A DNA stretch of 64,000 bases from Halobacillus hunanensis (GCF_900166655.1 NZ_FVZB01000006.1:558001-622000), one strand, 5' to 3'; counted from the stretch's first letter, positions 10,067 through 19,148 are shown. The notes: generated from the letters alone by a model not told the origin. Numbers and translations are program-made.

Positions 10067-10171
10067 TTTTTATGCATCTGGATCCTACCTCGGTTTCCCC
10101 TCAAATTTCTTCCTTACAGGAATGCTCCTTATATGAATAACATCAATGACGATGTTCAATTATCATTCTAA

Positions 10172-10500
10172 GAGGGATTTGTGAAATGCATTTTATAAGA
10201 ATGTATCGTTCATGTAAAAATTGGGAATAAACCTTCTATAAAAATCTCCCCAGTCAGTCACTCCACGACAGATACTGCAACTCGGTATCTATAGTCCTGT
10301 GTTAATTTACTCTGTTCACCTTTCTAAAAATGGGTAATTAGTAAATCAAACCCTATTAAAATTCTATTTTTTTCTAAAAATCAGTATAAAAAAAACTAGT
10401 TTTTGACTTTACATATTCGACAATATTATTTAGGCTGGTATTAATAGGAAATATATTCCTAGGGAGGGATGATTTATCTGGAAAGGGGTAAATTATAAGG
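10172..10500. other. AT-rich intergenic stretch before the LPNTS protein gene
   Basis: I see no credible gene. The last 90 bases must hold the promoter of the following gene. A small palindrome TAGGAA-5-TTCCTA lies at about 10448-10464, and GGAAAGGGG precedes the start codon by about 10 bases. Confidence 0.4.
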
Positions 10501-11106
10501 ATGAAAAAACTAATAGTAAGTCTATTTGCTTTATTGATGACAATTGGCGGTTTTTCCGGAGTAAATGTAGCTAGTGCAGCAGATAAAAACTGTAGTGATT
10601 TCGACACGAAGGAAGAAGCTCAAGCATTTTGGGACGATAATAACTATAGCGTAGGTAATGACCCGCATGACCTGGATGGCAATGACAACGATGGGGTACC
10701 ATGTGAAAGCCTTCCATCAGATGGTTCCAATGCTAATAACGAGGAAAACAACAACACGGAGGACCAGCAAAGCACAGAAGAGACAACACCAGCTGCCGAT
10801 AAAGACTGTAAACATTTTGCTTCACAAGAAGAAGCTCAAGCATATTGGGACGAGAATGGTTTCACTGCAGGAAATGATCCACAACGCTTAGACAGAGATG
10901 GTGATAGCATCCCATGTGAAGATGGCGATGAGTCTGCTGCTAATCCTTCTGACGAGCAAAGCACTTCCGATTCAGAAGAAACTACTGCACAACAAGGCGG
11001 GGAGCTTCCAAACACATCTACTTCATACGCTTCCTACACACTTCTTGGTCTAATTCTTACGGTGTTAGGCGGATCACTGTTTGTAATTCGTAAGCGATTC
11101 CAATAA
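10501..11106 (+). CDS. Sortase-anchored surface protein with two excalibur domains
   Basis: This 201-residue cell-wall protein has a signal peptide (1-26, ending NVASAAD) and two excalibur-type calcium-binding repeats. The repeats (about 30-62 and 97-131) each carry a DCxxF start, EEAQAFWD or EEAQAYWD, and end DxDGxxxPCE; both contain a pair of cysteines. They are separated by Glu/Asn/Thr-rich linkers. The C-terminus is a complete sorting signal: LPNTS, a hydrophobic helix and IRKRFQ. LPxTS is the type of signal used by class D sortases, and such a sortase is the next gene. The presumed role is calcium-dependent surface binding; no enzymatic domain is present. Confidence 0.88.
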   Translation: MKKLIVSLFALLMTIGGFSGVNVASAADKNCSDFDTKEEAQAFWDDNNYSVGNDPHDLDGNDNDGVPCESLPSDGSNANNEENNNTEDQQSTEETTPAADKDCKHFASQEEAQAYWDENGFTAGNDPQRLDRDGDSIPCEDGDESAANPSDEQSTSDSEETTAQQGGELPNTSTSYASYTLLGLILTVLGGSLFVIRKRFQ

Positions 11107-11128
11107 TCATACATAATCATCCCTTTCT

Positions 11129-11153
11129 GGGCAGGCTGATGCCTGCCCTTTTT
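11129..11153 (+). terminator. Terminator after the LPNTS protein gene
   Basis: GGGCAGGC and GCCTGCCC form a perfect 8-bp stem with a 4-base loop and five following T residues. The sortase gene therefore needs its own promoter. Confidence 0.9.
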
Positions 11154-11272
11154 ATTCTCATAAACAAATGGTAAATTGTTGATAGGCAGTTTTTATTTGC
11201 ACAGTAATATAATTCTTAGTACGGATAGACTGATCTTCTTGTTCGATCTAAACAAAAAAAGTTGGTGAGTAC

Positions 11273-11887
11273 ATGAAATATATAGCCACAGCATTGGTTG
11301 TAATAGGCATTGCTCTTGCTGGGTGGAGTGGTTTCCAATGGTGGCAAGGCACTCAATCAGTTTCCGAAATTGAACCCGAAGCACAGGAATCGACTGAAAC
11401 AGTTCAGGCAGCAGGAACAGACAAAGAAAATCATTCTAGTCAAACTGTAAATCAGCCCATACAGACTCTTTCTTACGATCATGAGCATGGCAAAAATATC
11501 GCCAAATTAAAAATACCTGCGATTAATCAGCAGTTTGAAGTCTTTTGGGGAACAGGTGAGGATACCCTGGATAAAGGGGTCGGCATGTATGTCAGCAAAT
11601 GGACAACGGTTCCTAACAAAAAGAAAGGTCATACAGTGTTAAGCGGACATCGGGATACTGTATTTACTGAGTTAGGCGATATTAAAAAGGGTGACATTTT
11701 GACTGCAGTTTATAATGGTAAGGAATACAATTATAAAGTTGATAAGATTTGGATCACCGATGCAGATGACCGAACGGTGATCGTAAAAAAAGATCAACCA
11801 ACCTTAACATTAACGACATGCTATCCTTTCGATTTTATTGGCAATGCCCCAGATCGATATATTATTCAAGGACACCTCTTAAACTGA
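11273..11887 (+). CDS. Class D sortase
   Basis: This 204-residue membrane-anchored transpeptidase links LPxTx proteins to peptidoglycan. An N-terminal signal-anchor covers about residues 4-22, followed by a polar linker to about residue 65. The sortase barrel then carries all three catalytic residues: His in VLSGHRDTVF, Cys in TLTTCYPF and Arg in APDRYIIQG. Length and motifs match Bacillus YhcS-type class D enzymes, whose substrates end in LPDTS-like signals. The upstream gene has LPNTS, so the two form an enzyme-substrate pair. A terminator lies between them and a second one overlaps this gene's stop. Confidence 0.93.
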   Translation: MKYIATALVVIGIALAGWSGFQWWQGTQSVSEIEPEAQESTETVQAAGTDKENHSSQTVNQPIQTLSYDHEHGKNIAKLKIPAINQQFEVFWGTGEDTLDKGVGMYVSKWTTVPNKKKGHTVLSGHRDTVFTELGDIKKGDILTAVYNGKEYNYKVDKIWITDADDRTVIVKKDQPTLTLTTCYPFDFIGNAPDRYIIQGHLLN

Positions 11888-11904
11888 GAGGTGTTTTTCT
11901 TTTC
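11872..11904 (+). terminator. Terminator overlapping the sortase stop
   Basis: ACACCTCT pairs with AGAGGTGT and is followed by a T-rich tract. The left arm lies inside the last codons of the gene. Confidence 0.85.
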
Positions 11905-12103
11905 GTAAAAAAACAGGCGATCGTATCGGAGCAAATCACAAGAGTATTTCTCCTTACTAAAATTAATAACAATATATCTTTAAATCAAACTATTCACGAC
12001 TTCCTTGTTATATAATGTACATACTCAACAACAGAAAACGACTCCTAGATCACATTCTGCCTGCCTATTGCAGGGAACATTTTTACGAGGAGGAAGAAGG
12101 GAC

Positions 12104-12628
12104 ATGTCTGAGAACAAAAGGTGTAGCAATTTGGAGACAGCAGTAGAGGGACGGAATCTTGTGATGGAACGGACATTTGACGCTCCAAAGGAACTTGTAT
12201 TTAAAGCTTTTTCGGAATCTGACCAACTGGCAAGCTGGTGGGGGCCACAAGGCTGGCAGACTGAGAATCGCACCTTTGAATTTGAGCCTGACGGTGTGTG
12301 GCATTATTGCATGCGCTGTGTAGATGAAGGACAGGGTGATTTCTATGGTCAGGAATCCTGGGGCAAAGCAGTCTATCAAGAAATTGAAGCACCAAATAAA
12401 ATCGTGTACAGCGATGTATTCACCGATGAAAAAGGAAACGCTGTAGAAGGCATGCCAGAGATCCAGGCCAGCTATATATTTCAGGATCAGGATGGACAGA
12501 CGAAACTAATTGTGCGAAACCAATTTGCCTCTGTTGAGACCCTAGAAGCAATTATGGATATGGGGATTGTCCAGGGATTTTCCTCGCAAATGGACAAGCT
12601 CGACGATCACCTTAAACGAGTGCAATAG
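12104..12628 (+). CDS. SRPBCC/AHSA1-domain protein
   Basis: This 174-residue protein has the Activator-of-Hsp90-ATPase (AHSA1) fold. It shows RTFDAPKELVFKAFSESDQL, the WWGP turn, an FEPDGVWHYCM strand, and a C-terminal helix ending KLDDHLKR. Such proteins have a hydrophobic cavity; their ligand is usually unknown. The start at 12104 is chosen because AGGAGG lies 10 or so bases upstream and the longer frame lacks a binding site. It stands alone between two terminators, so no partner is suggested. Confidence 0.85.
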   Translation: MSENKRCSNLETAVEGRNLVMERTFDAPKELVFKAFSESDQLASWWGPQGWQTENRTFEFEPDGVWHYCMRCVDEGQGDFYGQESWGKAVYQEIEAPNKIVYSDVFTDEKGNAVEGMPEIQASYIFQDQDGQTKLIVRNQFASVETLEAIMDMGIVQGFSSQMDKLDDHLKRVQ

Positions 12629-12632
12629 AGAC

Positions 12633-12671
12633 TAAAAAAGCCTCAAGCCATTTCGATGGCTTGAGGCCTTC
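12633..12671. terminator. Bidirectional terminator between SRPBCC and GH97 genes
   Basis: GCCTCAAGCCA and TGGCTTGAGGC form a perfect 11-bp stem with a 6-base loop. Pyrimidine tracts lie on both sides, with T6 on the minus strand. Confidence 0.9.
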
Positions 12672-12707
12672 CATTATTATGGTCTGAAATAGAAAGCTAG
12701 ACGTAAT

Positions 12708-15700
12708 TTATTGTTGAGGAACAACTTCAAGATTAACAGGTCCACTATACATCCCGCCACCTCCTGAGCCGTCAAACACGCGGATACTGATCACATTTTC
12801 TTCGCCATATTTTATGGTCTCGGCAGGAATGACGTATTCACGTTCTTTCTTCCAGGCGGTCTGCAAGCCTTCTCCGTTGTCCCCAGTTGGAAATTCTCCT
12901 GTTTGTCCGATTTTCTGGCCATTCATATAGGTTGTATCTACGTCATCTATCTTCCCTAAAGTAACTTTAAGAGAATATCCTTTCCACTTTTCCGGAATTT
13001 TAATAGATTTTCGATACCAGCCATACACATTTGCTTCCGTGTAGTTAGAATGATCTTCCCAGCTTGCAGGCAGTGTTACTGACTGCCACTGACTGTCGTC
13101 ATACTCTGGATCCATCCAGCTGGGGTCATCTCCTTGATTGAATAACCATTTCCCCGTAAGCTCAATATTTGGCAGTGCAGCCAGCTTTGCTTCCAAGTTG
13201 GCTATGGCCGTTTTATAAATGCCAGCTTCGTTCGGAGTTGTATAAGTAAAGGCTACTTCTTTACTTCCACCACCTGCTGCAGCAGGCACTTCTATTTTCT
13301 TCTCTTCTACTAGTTCACCGTTAATATAAAATGGTACCTCTACACTGCCCGCGTAACTGCCTTTGTTTGTTACGGTCGCGGTCGCGGTTATGGTTTGCTC
13401 CTGTGCAGATACTTCAAAGTTGCTATATTCAAATGTTGGTTTTTTCTCCTCAACTGTAATTTTTTTAGAAGCTAATCCTTTTACACTTATACGGTGCTTG
13501 CCCGTTTTAAATAATTGGTCATAAGATAAGATAACTGTTTCGGTGCTCTCAGGGGCAACCCTTACATGTTGAGAAGCTATGGTTTCCCCGTCTATTTGAA
13601 GTTCTAATTCTTTCCCTGTTACGATATTATTTTTATTTTCCACATCAACTTTGATGTGGAACGTATCATTCGACTGGATAGCTCTAGGCACTTCATTATA
13701 GGACACCTTAAGCTTCGGCGCTTTATAATTCGGAAGCTTGGCGATCTCTTCTGTAGAAGCAGGATATATTCTGACTGCCTGTCCTCCCCCGCCTGCAAGG
13801 GAAGAAACCAAGGTATCATTAGCTTTAACAATTACCCTGTTTATAGAGACCGGCTCTGGGTTACTTTCTAGATCCACTTTTGGCCCATCAGAATAAATTT
13901 CCGCCACATACTTTTGACCCTTTTCAAGGAAATTGAGCTCTGTTTTTAATACTCTCGCGTTTTCATCTGTAATACTTCCGATATACCATTCATCTTCACT
14001 ACGGCGTACGATACTTGCATAATCCCCAATTTTGGCGTTTGGAACTTTAATATCATCCCAGGTTACTGGCACATCTTTAATAAATTCAAAGGCTGGTAAG
14101 ATATTCCCATTCTCGTCTTTATAATTTGATGGCAAATCTGCTACCATCTGCGTGCCGCTGGATATGGTGACATACAACGCCAATTGTTTCGCCCGTGTTG
14201 AATGAACACGTGTATCTGCATGAGAAATTTGAACATCGAATATTCCTGGAGTAAAATCTATCGGCCCTGCCATCATTCTTGTAAATGGCAAGATCGTTGT
14301 ATGTTCAGGGGGGTTCGTGTCATCGCTAAAAGCGCTATATTCCATTCCACTAACTCCCTCGCGACTCATCCAGTTCGGATACGTACGACGAAGACCGGTG
14401 CCTTTAATTGGTTCATGTGTATCAATCATGATTTGGTGGTCAGCTGCTTTTTTTACAGCTTCTAAATAATGATTCACCATATATTGGCCATGATGGTGCT
14501 GTCCTTCGGGGTTATGAATTCCATAGTCAGCAACATACCCGCTCTTAATGGCATGAATTCCAAGCTTCTGATACAAATCATAAGCTTCGGCCATTTGTTC
14601 CTCATAATTGATGATATCTCCGGCTGTTTCATTATGCATAATATAGGAGATCCCATGTTCTTGAGCATATTGAACCACTTCTTTTAGGTCGTAGTCCGGG
14701 TATGACTCTGTAAAGCTGAATTTTTCGCCGTTTTGGATCCAGTCTCCATCCCAGCCCTTGTTCCAGCCTTCAACAAGCAAACCAATATTTTGATTTTCTG
14801 TATCGAGATACTTGTGAGCAAAGTCTATATAGCGCTTCGCATTTTCAGTGGTTGCTCCATGCTTGGGGCCAGAAGCCCAAGTTGATTTGCCGCTGATCAT
14901 CTCCCACCATACCCCTACGTATTTCATAGGTTCAATATAGGAGGTATCCTGTAGAGCGTTTGGCTCATTTAAATTTAATATCATATCAGATTCAACCAGA
15001 TCACCGGCATTTTCGCCAATTTGAATCGTTCTCCACGGTGTCTTTATAGGAAGCTCATCCTTCTTTACTTTCACATTACTATTTGGCCATGGAGCTAAGT
15101 GACTCTTTAAGGCAGTGTCCCCTCCCTCTGCTTTTTTCAAAGCCATACCAGCATAATCAATGAGAGCTGCCTCATGAACAGTAAGGTGTGTACCTTCTGG
15201 TGTTTTCATTGTAAAAGGTGTACTGACTTCTTTTACTTCGCTTAATGGGGTTTTATGATAGTTATATTCATAACTGTCCCAGTCATTAGGAATCCACCAG
15301 GATGTATTGTTGCTGGAAAATCGAAATTCAGTATTCTCTGCTGTAATCCTAATATTCTCTCCCAAATTTTCCTGTTCAGGGAGCACATATCGAAATCCGA
15401 CTCCATCATTATAAACTTTGAATACTACATTCAATTTCCTGTGGGGGGCTTCTTTTTCTTGTAAGAATACCGTTAATTGTTTGTAGTGATTCCTAATTTT
15501 CGATTTTTCTCCCCATATAGGTTCCCAAGTATCATCAAATACTTTTGTGGAAGTCTTCACAATTTCAAATTGATCTGCTAAGGCCTTTTGATTTTTAAAC
15601 TGAAATCCAAGAGACGAAGGTTCAATTAGTTCCTCGTCTTTATAAGAAAGCTGATAATGAGGAACCCCTTTATCAGATAAATGAAACTTCAAATGGACCT

Positions 15701-15854
15701 TCCCATTAGGGGAATCTATTGAAGTCACAGGTTTATTTTCTTTTTCACTAGAACTCTCTTCAGCACTTACAAACACAGATGATAATGTAAGAAAAGAAAT
15801 TACAAGGCCTAAACCAATAATCATCTTTAGGAAAGCAATTCTCCTATTCATCAT
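12708..15854 (-). CDS. Secreted multidomain GH97 glycoside hydrolase
   Basis: This 1048-residue secreted enzyme has a signal peptide at 1-31. The GH97 N-terminal beta-sandwich runs from about 45 to 300 and the catalytic barrel from about 310 to 600, followed by the GH97 C-terminal domain. Two CARDB-like beta domains cover about 720-895, and a galactose-binding-like module covers about 900-1048 (from LTGKWLFNQGDD). GH97 enzymes include inverting alpha-glucosidases (SusB type) and retaining alpha-galactosidases. The glutamates in IMHNETAGD, IDTHEPIKG and SGMEYSAF look like those of the inverting group. The extra C-terminal domains are longer than in the Bacteroides enzymes. A LacI/MalR-type palindrome upstream supports an alpha-glucan role. 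Confidence 0.88.
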   Translation of the reverse strand: MMNRRIAFLKMIIGLGLVISFLTLSSVFVSAEESSSEKENKPVTSIDSPNGKVHLKFHLSDKGVPHYQLSYKDEELIEPSSLGFQFKNQKALADQFEIVKTSTKVFDDTWEPIWGEKSKIRNHYKQLTVFLQEKEAPHRKLNVVFKVYNDGVGFRYVLPEQENLGENIRITAENTEFRFSSNNTSWWIPNDWDSYEYNYHKTPLSEVKEVSTPFTMKTPEGTHLTVHEAALIDYAGMALKKAEGGDTALKSHLAPWPNSNVKVKKDELPIKTPWRTIQIGENAGDLVESDMILNLNEPNALQDTSYIEPMKYVGVWWEMISGKSTWASGPKHGATTENAKRYIDFAHKYLDTENQNIGLLVEGWNKGWDGDWIQNGEKFSFTESYPDYDLKEVVQYAQEHGISYIMHNETAGDIINYEEQMAEAYDLYQKLGIHAIKSGYVADYGIHNPEGQHHHGQYMVNHYLEAVKKAADHQIMIDTHEPIKGTGLRRTYPNWMSREGVSGMEYSAFSDDTNPPEHTTILPFTRMMAGPIDFTPGIFDVQISHADTRVHSTRAKQLALYVTISSGTQMVADLPSNYKDENGNILPAFEFIKDVPVTWDDIKVPNAKIGDYASIVRRSEDEWYIGSITDENARVLKTELNFLEKGQKYVAEIYSDGPKVDLESNPEPVSINRVIVKANDTLVSSLAGGGGQAVRIYPASTEEIAKLPNYKAPKLKVSYNEVPRAIQSNDTFHIKVDVENKNNIVTGKELELQIDGETIASQHVRVAPESTETVILSYDQLFKTGKHRISVKGLASKKITVEEKKPTFEYSNFEVSAQEQTITATATVTNKGSYAGSVEVPFYINGELVEEKKIEVPAAAGGGSKEVAFTYTTPNEAGIYKTAIANLEAKLAALPNIELTGKWLFNQGDDPSWMDPEYDDSQWQSVTLPASWEDHSNYTEANVYGWYRKSIKIPEKWKGYSLKVTLGKIDDVDTTYMNGQKIGQTGEFPTGDNGEGLQTAWKKEREYVIPAETIKYGEENVISIRVFDGSGGGGMYSGPVNLEVVPQQ

Positions 15855-16222
15855 ATTTTCCCTCCATCGTGTATTAACTTATTGACCGCGCTTATTAACT
15901 ACGACTATCTAACTTTGGCAACCGAGCTTTTCAGTCTTTTTTTCTGAATCTACAACAGTAACATTTGACCACGCGCAATTAATGCAACCGTTTGCACAAA
16001 CAAGAAAATAAAATCTTTATCCTCCTCCCTTAAAAACATAGACCTCACCTTAACATGAATTTTATTCCAATTCAAACTATTTAAAATAATTTGATATATT
16101 TTCACTACATTGAATGAATCCACTATATTTTCCATTCATTACAGGACGATAAGACTATAGCCACTGATTTGATATCGATTGTATCTTTAATCCTTACATC
16201 ATATTCCACCCTATTTTTCCAT
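15855..16222. other. Intergenic region upstream of the GH97 gene
   Basis: No coding frame is convincing in this 368-base AT-rich stretch. It contains a LacI-family operator near 15990 and presumably the GH97 promoter. Confidence 0.5.
15983..15996. promoter_or_regulatory. LacI/MalR-family operator
   Basis: TGCAACCGTTTGCA is a near-perfect palindrome (one mismatched pair) with the central CG typical of LacI-family sites. It resembles MalR operators and lies about 130 bases before the GH97 start. No LacI-family gene is in the window. Confidence 0.55.
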
Positions 16223-16255
16223 TAAAAAAGTGCTTACCTATAACAGATAAGCACC
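16223..16255 (-). terminator. Terminator of the aldo/keto reductase gene
   Basis: GTGCTTA pairs with TAAGCAC and six T residues follow on the minus strand. Confidence 0.85.
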
Positions 16256-16282
16256 TCCCATTCTATTAGCGTAATTATAAAA

Positions 16283-17200
16283 CTAAGGCAGCTCATTCCC
16301 TGCTGCACGATAAAGTTCGTACCATTCTTCTCTCGTTAGTTCAATATCAGAAGCCTTCACAATATCTCTTAAACGCTGCTGATTCATCGTTCCAACAACC
16401 GGCTGGATTGTTGCCGGATGACGTAAAATCCAGGCAGTCGCAATAGCGGAATCCGTTACACCCTTTTTCTCGGCAAGTTCCTGAAGCTTCGCATTCACTT
16501 CTGGAAATTCTTTATTGCCCACAAACGGCCCTTCGATCATTCCGTGTTGAAACGGCGACCACGCTTGTACCGTAATATCATTCAACCGACAGTAATCTAG
16601 AACATTACTGTCTCGGACAATAGCCGGATCATGGCTCATGTTGACATTGAACCCTGCATCAATCATCGGTGTATGTACAACACTCAACTGCATTTGGTTA
16701 ACAATTAAATCTTCATCTAAATACTTTTGCAGCAATTCGATTTGCATCGGATTCTGGTTGCTCACACCAAAATGGCGAACTTTACCGCTTTCTCTTAAGA
16801 TAGAAAATGCTTCGGCTACCTCTTCAGGTTCCATTAAAGCATCCGGACGGTGAAGCAGCAGGCTATCAATATAGTCGGTTTTCAACCTTCGCAGGCTGCC
16901 TTCAACTGATTCCAGAATATGTTCTCTGGAAAAATCAAAGAATCCCTTTCGAATTCCGCATTTCGTCTGCAGCTTCATTTTTTCCCGCACATCGTCATTC
17001 ATGCTGATCGCTTCTGAGAAAACTTCTTCTGATTTACCGCTGCCATAAATATCGGCATGGTCGAACAAATCTACGCCAACTTCCATCGCATTTTCAATAA
17101 CATTAGCGGCCTCTCGCTTTCCAAGTTCATGAATACGCATGCACCCTAGTGAAATTTCTCCAACTTCTAATTCGCTGTTGCCTAATTTGATTTTTTTCAA
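16283..17200 (-). CDS. Aldo/keto reductase
   Basis: This 305-residue NADPH-dependent oxidoreductase has the complete AKR tetrad: Asp and Tyr in FDHADIYGSGKSEE, Lys in LQTKCGIRKG and His in DSLLLHRPD. The C-terminal cofactor region reads AWILRHPATIQPVVGTMN. It is most like the Bacillus YcsN/YdhF-type reductases. The substrate is unknown. It is single, with its own terminator, divergent from the GAF-STAS gene. Confidence 0.9.
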   Translation of the reverse strand: MKKIKLGNSELEVGEISLGCMRIHELGKREAANVIENAMEVGVDLFDHADIYGSGKSEEVFSEAISMNDDVREKMKLQTKCGIRKGFFDFSREHILESVEGSLRRLKTDYIDSLLLHRPDALMEPEEVAEAFSILRESGKVRHFGVSNQNPMQIELLQKYLDEDLIVNQMQLSVVHTPMIDAGFNVNMSHDPAIVRDSNVLDYCRLNDITVQAWSPFQHGMIEGPFVGNKEFPEVNAKLQELAEKKGVTDSAIATAWILRHPATIQPVVGTMNQQRLRDIVKASDIELTREEWYELYRAAGNELP

Positions 17201-17474
17201 AATTAGCCCCCCTTTTCGTTGGTGATTCTATCCTACCATAGGTTGTAACGTGTTCTCCTGTGATCCGCTTGATGATGGCAGGACTCTGCACCCTTGCTTT
17301 TCCAACTTAAAGTTTCAAATTGGTGAAGTAAAGAGTATAATAGGTTTAAACCCGACACCCTGCAAGGCCATGTTCTGAGCGATCCACACGAGAGTAGAAC
17401 ACCCCCGCCGTATGCTTTTACAATGCTGATAGATACACTTACATAGAAATATAACCACTAAAGGGAGAATGTTC

Positions 17475-18329
17475 ATGGTAAGTAATTATAATTTGGATTC
17501 CTCTAACTTCGAGTCATTAAGGACCGTATCGAGGGAGATGTTTGAAGCCATTACGAAGCAACTAGATGTGAATACAGCTTATGTCACCAAAAAAGGCGAA
17601 ACAGAAATGACTGTATTCAGTTCTTATAATGAAGATGAAGAGATTATCCCGGAAGGTTACTCTGTGGAATATGACGGAACCTATTGCCGGCTCATTATCG
17701 AAAACGAGAAGAATGCTTTGAACAAGCTGGACTTGACAAAGGATGAGGTGACCCGGCGATTAGAGGTTACAGACCAATTGCATGTTAAAGGATTCTTGGG
17801 TGTGACATTGAGGGATCTAAATGGTAAAGTTTTCGGAACGTTGTGTGTGATAGACAAAGCGGAAAAAGAATTCAGCGAAAAAGATGTGGAGTACCTTGAA
17901 TCGATGGCAGACATCTTGTCCCACATCATAGAATTAGACCAGACAAAATATAATATGGCCTTCTTAAATGTACCGATTATCCCGATTACAAAGGGAATTT
18001 CAACCCTCACCATTCAAGGGGTTATCGATCAATACAGATCTGAAAAAATCATGCGTGTCGTGTTACGTTATAGTGCTGAACATCAAATTGATCATTTCAT
18101 TATTGATGTCTCAGGTCTCGTTATCCTGGACGACTTTTTTCCCTGTGTTATCGCAGATCTCGTTAAAGCCCTTCAAGTCATGGGGATCGAAACCATCCTT
18201 ACTGGAATCTCACCCGAAATTGCCAGACACGAAGACAGCAATAAGCAGCTGCTGTCTACCAACATCAAGACTGTTCCTAATCTCGAATCAGCTCTTGAAT
18301 ACATAGGATTCTACTTATTAGAAAAATAG
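17475..18329 (+). CDS. GAF-STAS protein, RsbR-like stressosome component
   Basis: This 284-residue protein combines an N-terminal GAF-like sensory domain (about 20-155, GFLGVTLRDLNGKVFGTLCVID) with a C-terminal STAS domain (about 165-280, FIIDVSGLVILDDFF). This is the layout of RsbR-family stressosome proteins and light/redox relatives, where the N-terminal domain senses and the STAS core is phosphorylated. The serine in DVSGL sits where RsbR has a phospho-threonine (from memory of the family). The start at 17475 is favoured because AAGGGAGA is seven bases upstream, whereas an earlier ATG overlaps that site. No rsbS/rsbT genes are adjacent, so the partner proteins must be elsewhere. Confidence 0.8.
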   Translation: MVSNYNLDSSNFESLRTVSREMFEAITKQLDVNTAYVTKKGETEMTVFSSYNEDEEIIPEGYSVEYDGTYCRLIIENEKNALNKLDLTKDEVTRRLEVTDQLHVKGFLGVTLRDLNGKVFGTLCVIDKAEKEFSEKDVEYLESMADILSHIIELDQTKYNMAFLNVPIIPITKGISTLTIQGVIDQYRSEKIMRVVLRYSAEHQIDHFIIDVSGLVILDDFFPCVIADLVKALQVMGIETILTGISPEIARHEDSNKQLLSTNIKTVPNLESALEYIGFYLLEK

Positions 18330-18332
18330 ATT

Positions 18333-18375
18333 AAAAGCCCTCATCTCATCAATTTTAGATAAGATGAGGGCTTTT
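18333..18375 (+). terminator. Terminator after the GAF-STAS gene
   Basis: AAGCCCTCATCT pairs perfectly with AGATGAGGGCTT and is followed by TTTG. Confidence 0.85.
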
Positions 18376-18489
18376 GTGAATTTTCAAACAGATTCCTTTC
18401 CATTTACTGAAAACTATACTAGTATTGGAGGTAAAAATGGGGGAGTCTCTATCGAAGTAGATAAATTTCTAAAAAAGCTTGAATCTATA

Positions 18490-18639
18490 ATGGAACACAT
18501 CGACAAGAACCCACCACAACGGCTGGACACCCTTAAAGAAATTGAGGCGTTTTACCAGGAGTTACGAGATTTCTCGAATACATTGAAAGCTAAAAACAGG
18601 TGTCATTCCCTGATGTCTTCCTGCAAAAGAAACAAATAA
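18490..18639 (+). CDS. Doubtful small ORF (about 49 residues)
   Basis: The frame is open from 18364, but that start lies in the terminator stem of the previous gene. A GGAGG at 18427 has no usable start in frame behind it. The most reasonable initiation is the ATG at 18490. The sequence is helical and charged (MEHIDKNPPQRLDTLKEIEAF) and ends CHSLMSSCKRNK. I recognise no family. It may be a 5'-damaged gene. Confidence 0.3.
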   Translation: MEHIDKNPPQRLDTLKEIEAFYQELRDFSNTLKAKNRCHSLMSSCKRNK

Positions 18640-18710
18640 CGCCTCGAATTAATTAATGTATAACTCATGTGATCCTATCTTTCTTCTTTCCTGCCAATCA
18701 TAAGCTGTCC

Positions 18711-18740
18711 AAAAAAATAACCCACTGAAAACAGTGGGTT
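18711..18740 (-). terminator. Minus-strand terminator hairpin without an obvious gene
   Basis: AACCCACTG and CAGTGGGTT form a perfect 9-bp stem with a 4-base loop. Seven T residues follow on the minus strand. No minus-strand gene lies directly before it, because the galactitol operon already ends at 19200 with its own terminator. Confidence 0.6.
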
Positions 18741-18879
18741 AAAACTTATATATGGAGATTAGGGAGAATGATAATATTAGTCTATCCCCTTCTATCTCCG
18801 TTTATACATAAAAACTATAAAACTTTTTTAAAATTTATTTAGGTTCATGGATTTCATAAGCTACTTTTCTGGTAAGTAA

Positions 18880-19134
18880 ATGTATCAAGCTTTATTAACA
18901 TTGGAAGAAATAAGAGACATCTATAAGGCATTACAAGCAGCAAATATTACAGATACTACAGTAAGACAACGTCATATAAAAAAACTACAACAACCAACAC
19001 ATAATAATCGTCAGATTTGTGTCGTCTGCGAAAAGGAAGTTTCTAAAAAAGTCAGCGATTTTTGTTTGGAAAACAAGCAATTCAAGGGGAAAGTTTACTG
19101 TCTCACCCATCAAAAGAAGTCTGTTAACGAATAG
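18880..19134 (+). pseudogene. Orphan C-terminal segment like that of NERD nuclease-related proteins
   Basis: This 84-residue frame is preceded directly by an in-frame TAA and has no good ribosome binding site. It begins with LEEIRDIYKALQAANITD and HIKKLQ, then a zinc-finger-like part with CVVCEKEVSKKVSDFCLEN and KGKVYCLTHQ. In my recollection this helix-plus-cysteine segment is found at the C-terminus of Bacillus proteins with a NERD domain. The NERD domain itself is absent, so I read it as a truncated remnant; an independent small zinc protein is possible. A strong terminator follows. Confidence 0.5.
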
Positions 19135-19148
19135 AAACAAAAAGCAAA

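Larger units (their letters stand above)
8580..10150 (-). mobile_element. IS110-family insertion sequence (ends approximate)
   Basis: A single DEDD transposase gene is flanked by roughly 130-150 bases of non-coding DNA on each side. I see no clear terminal inverted repeats or target duplication, which is normal for IS110 elements. The limits given are estimates and cannot be fixed without another copy or an empty site. In this family the non-coding end upstream of the transposase encodes a structured bridge RNA that chooses target and donor, so 9998 to about 10150 is the candidate region. Confidence 0.55.

Noticed and set aside
10374-10607. Minus-strand frame of 77 codons
   Set aside because: It overlaps the promoter and signal-peptide region of the LPNTS protein on the opposite strand and has no ribosome binding site.
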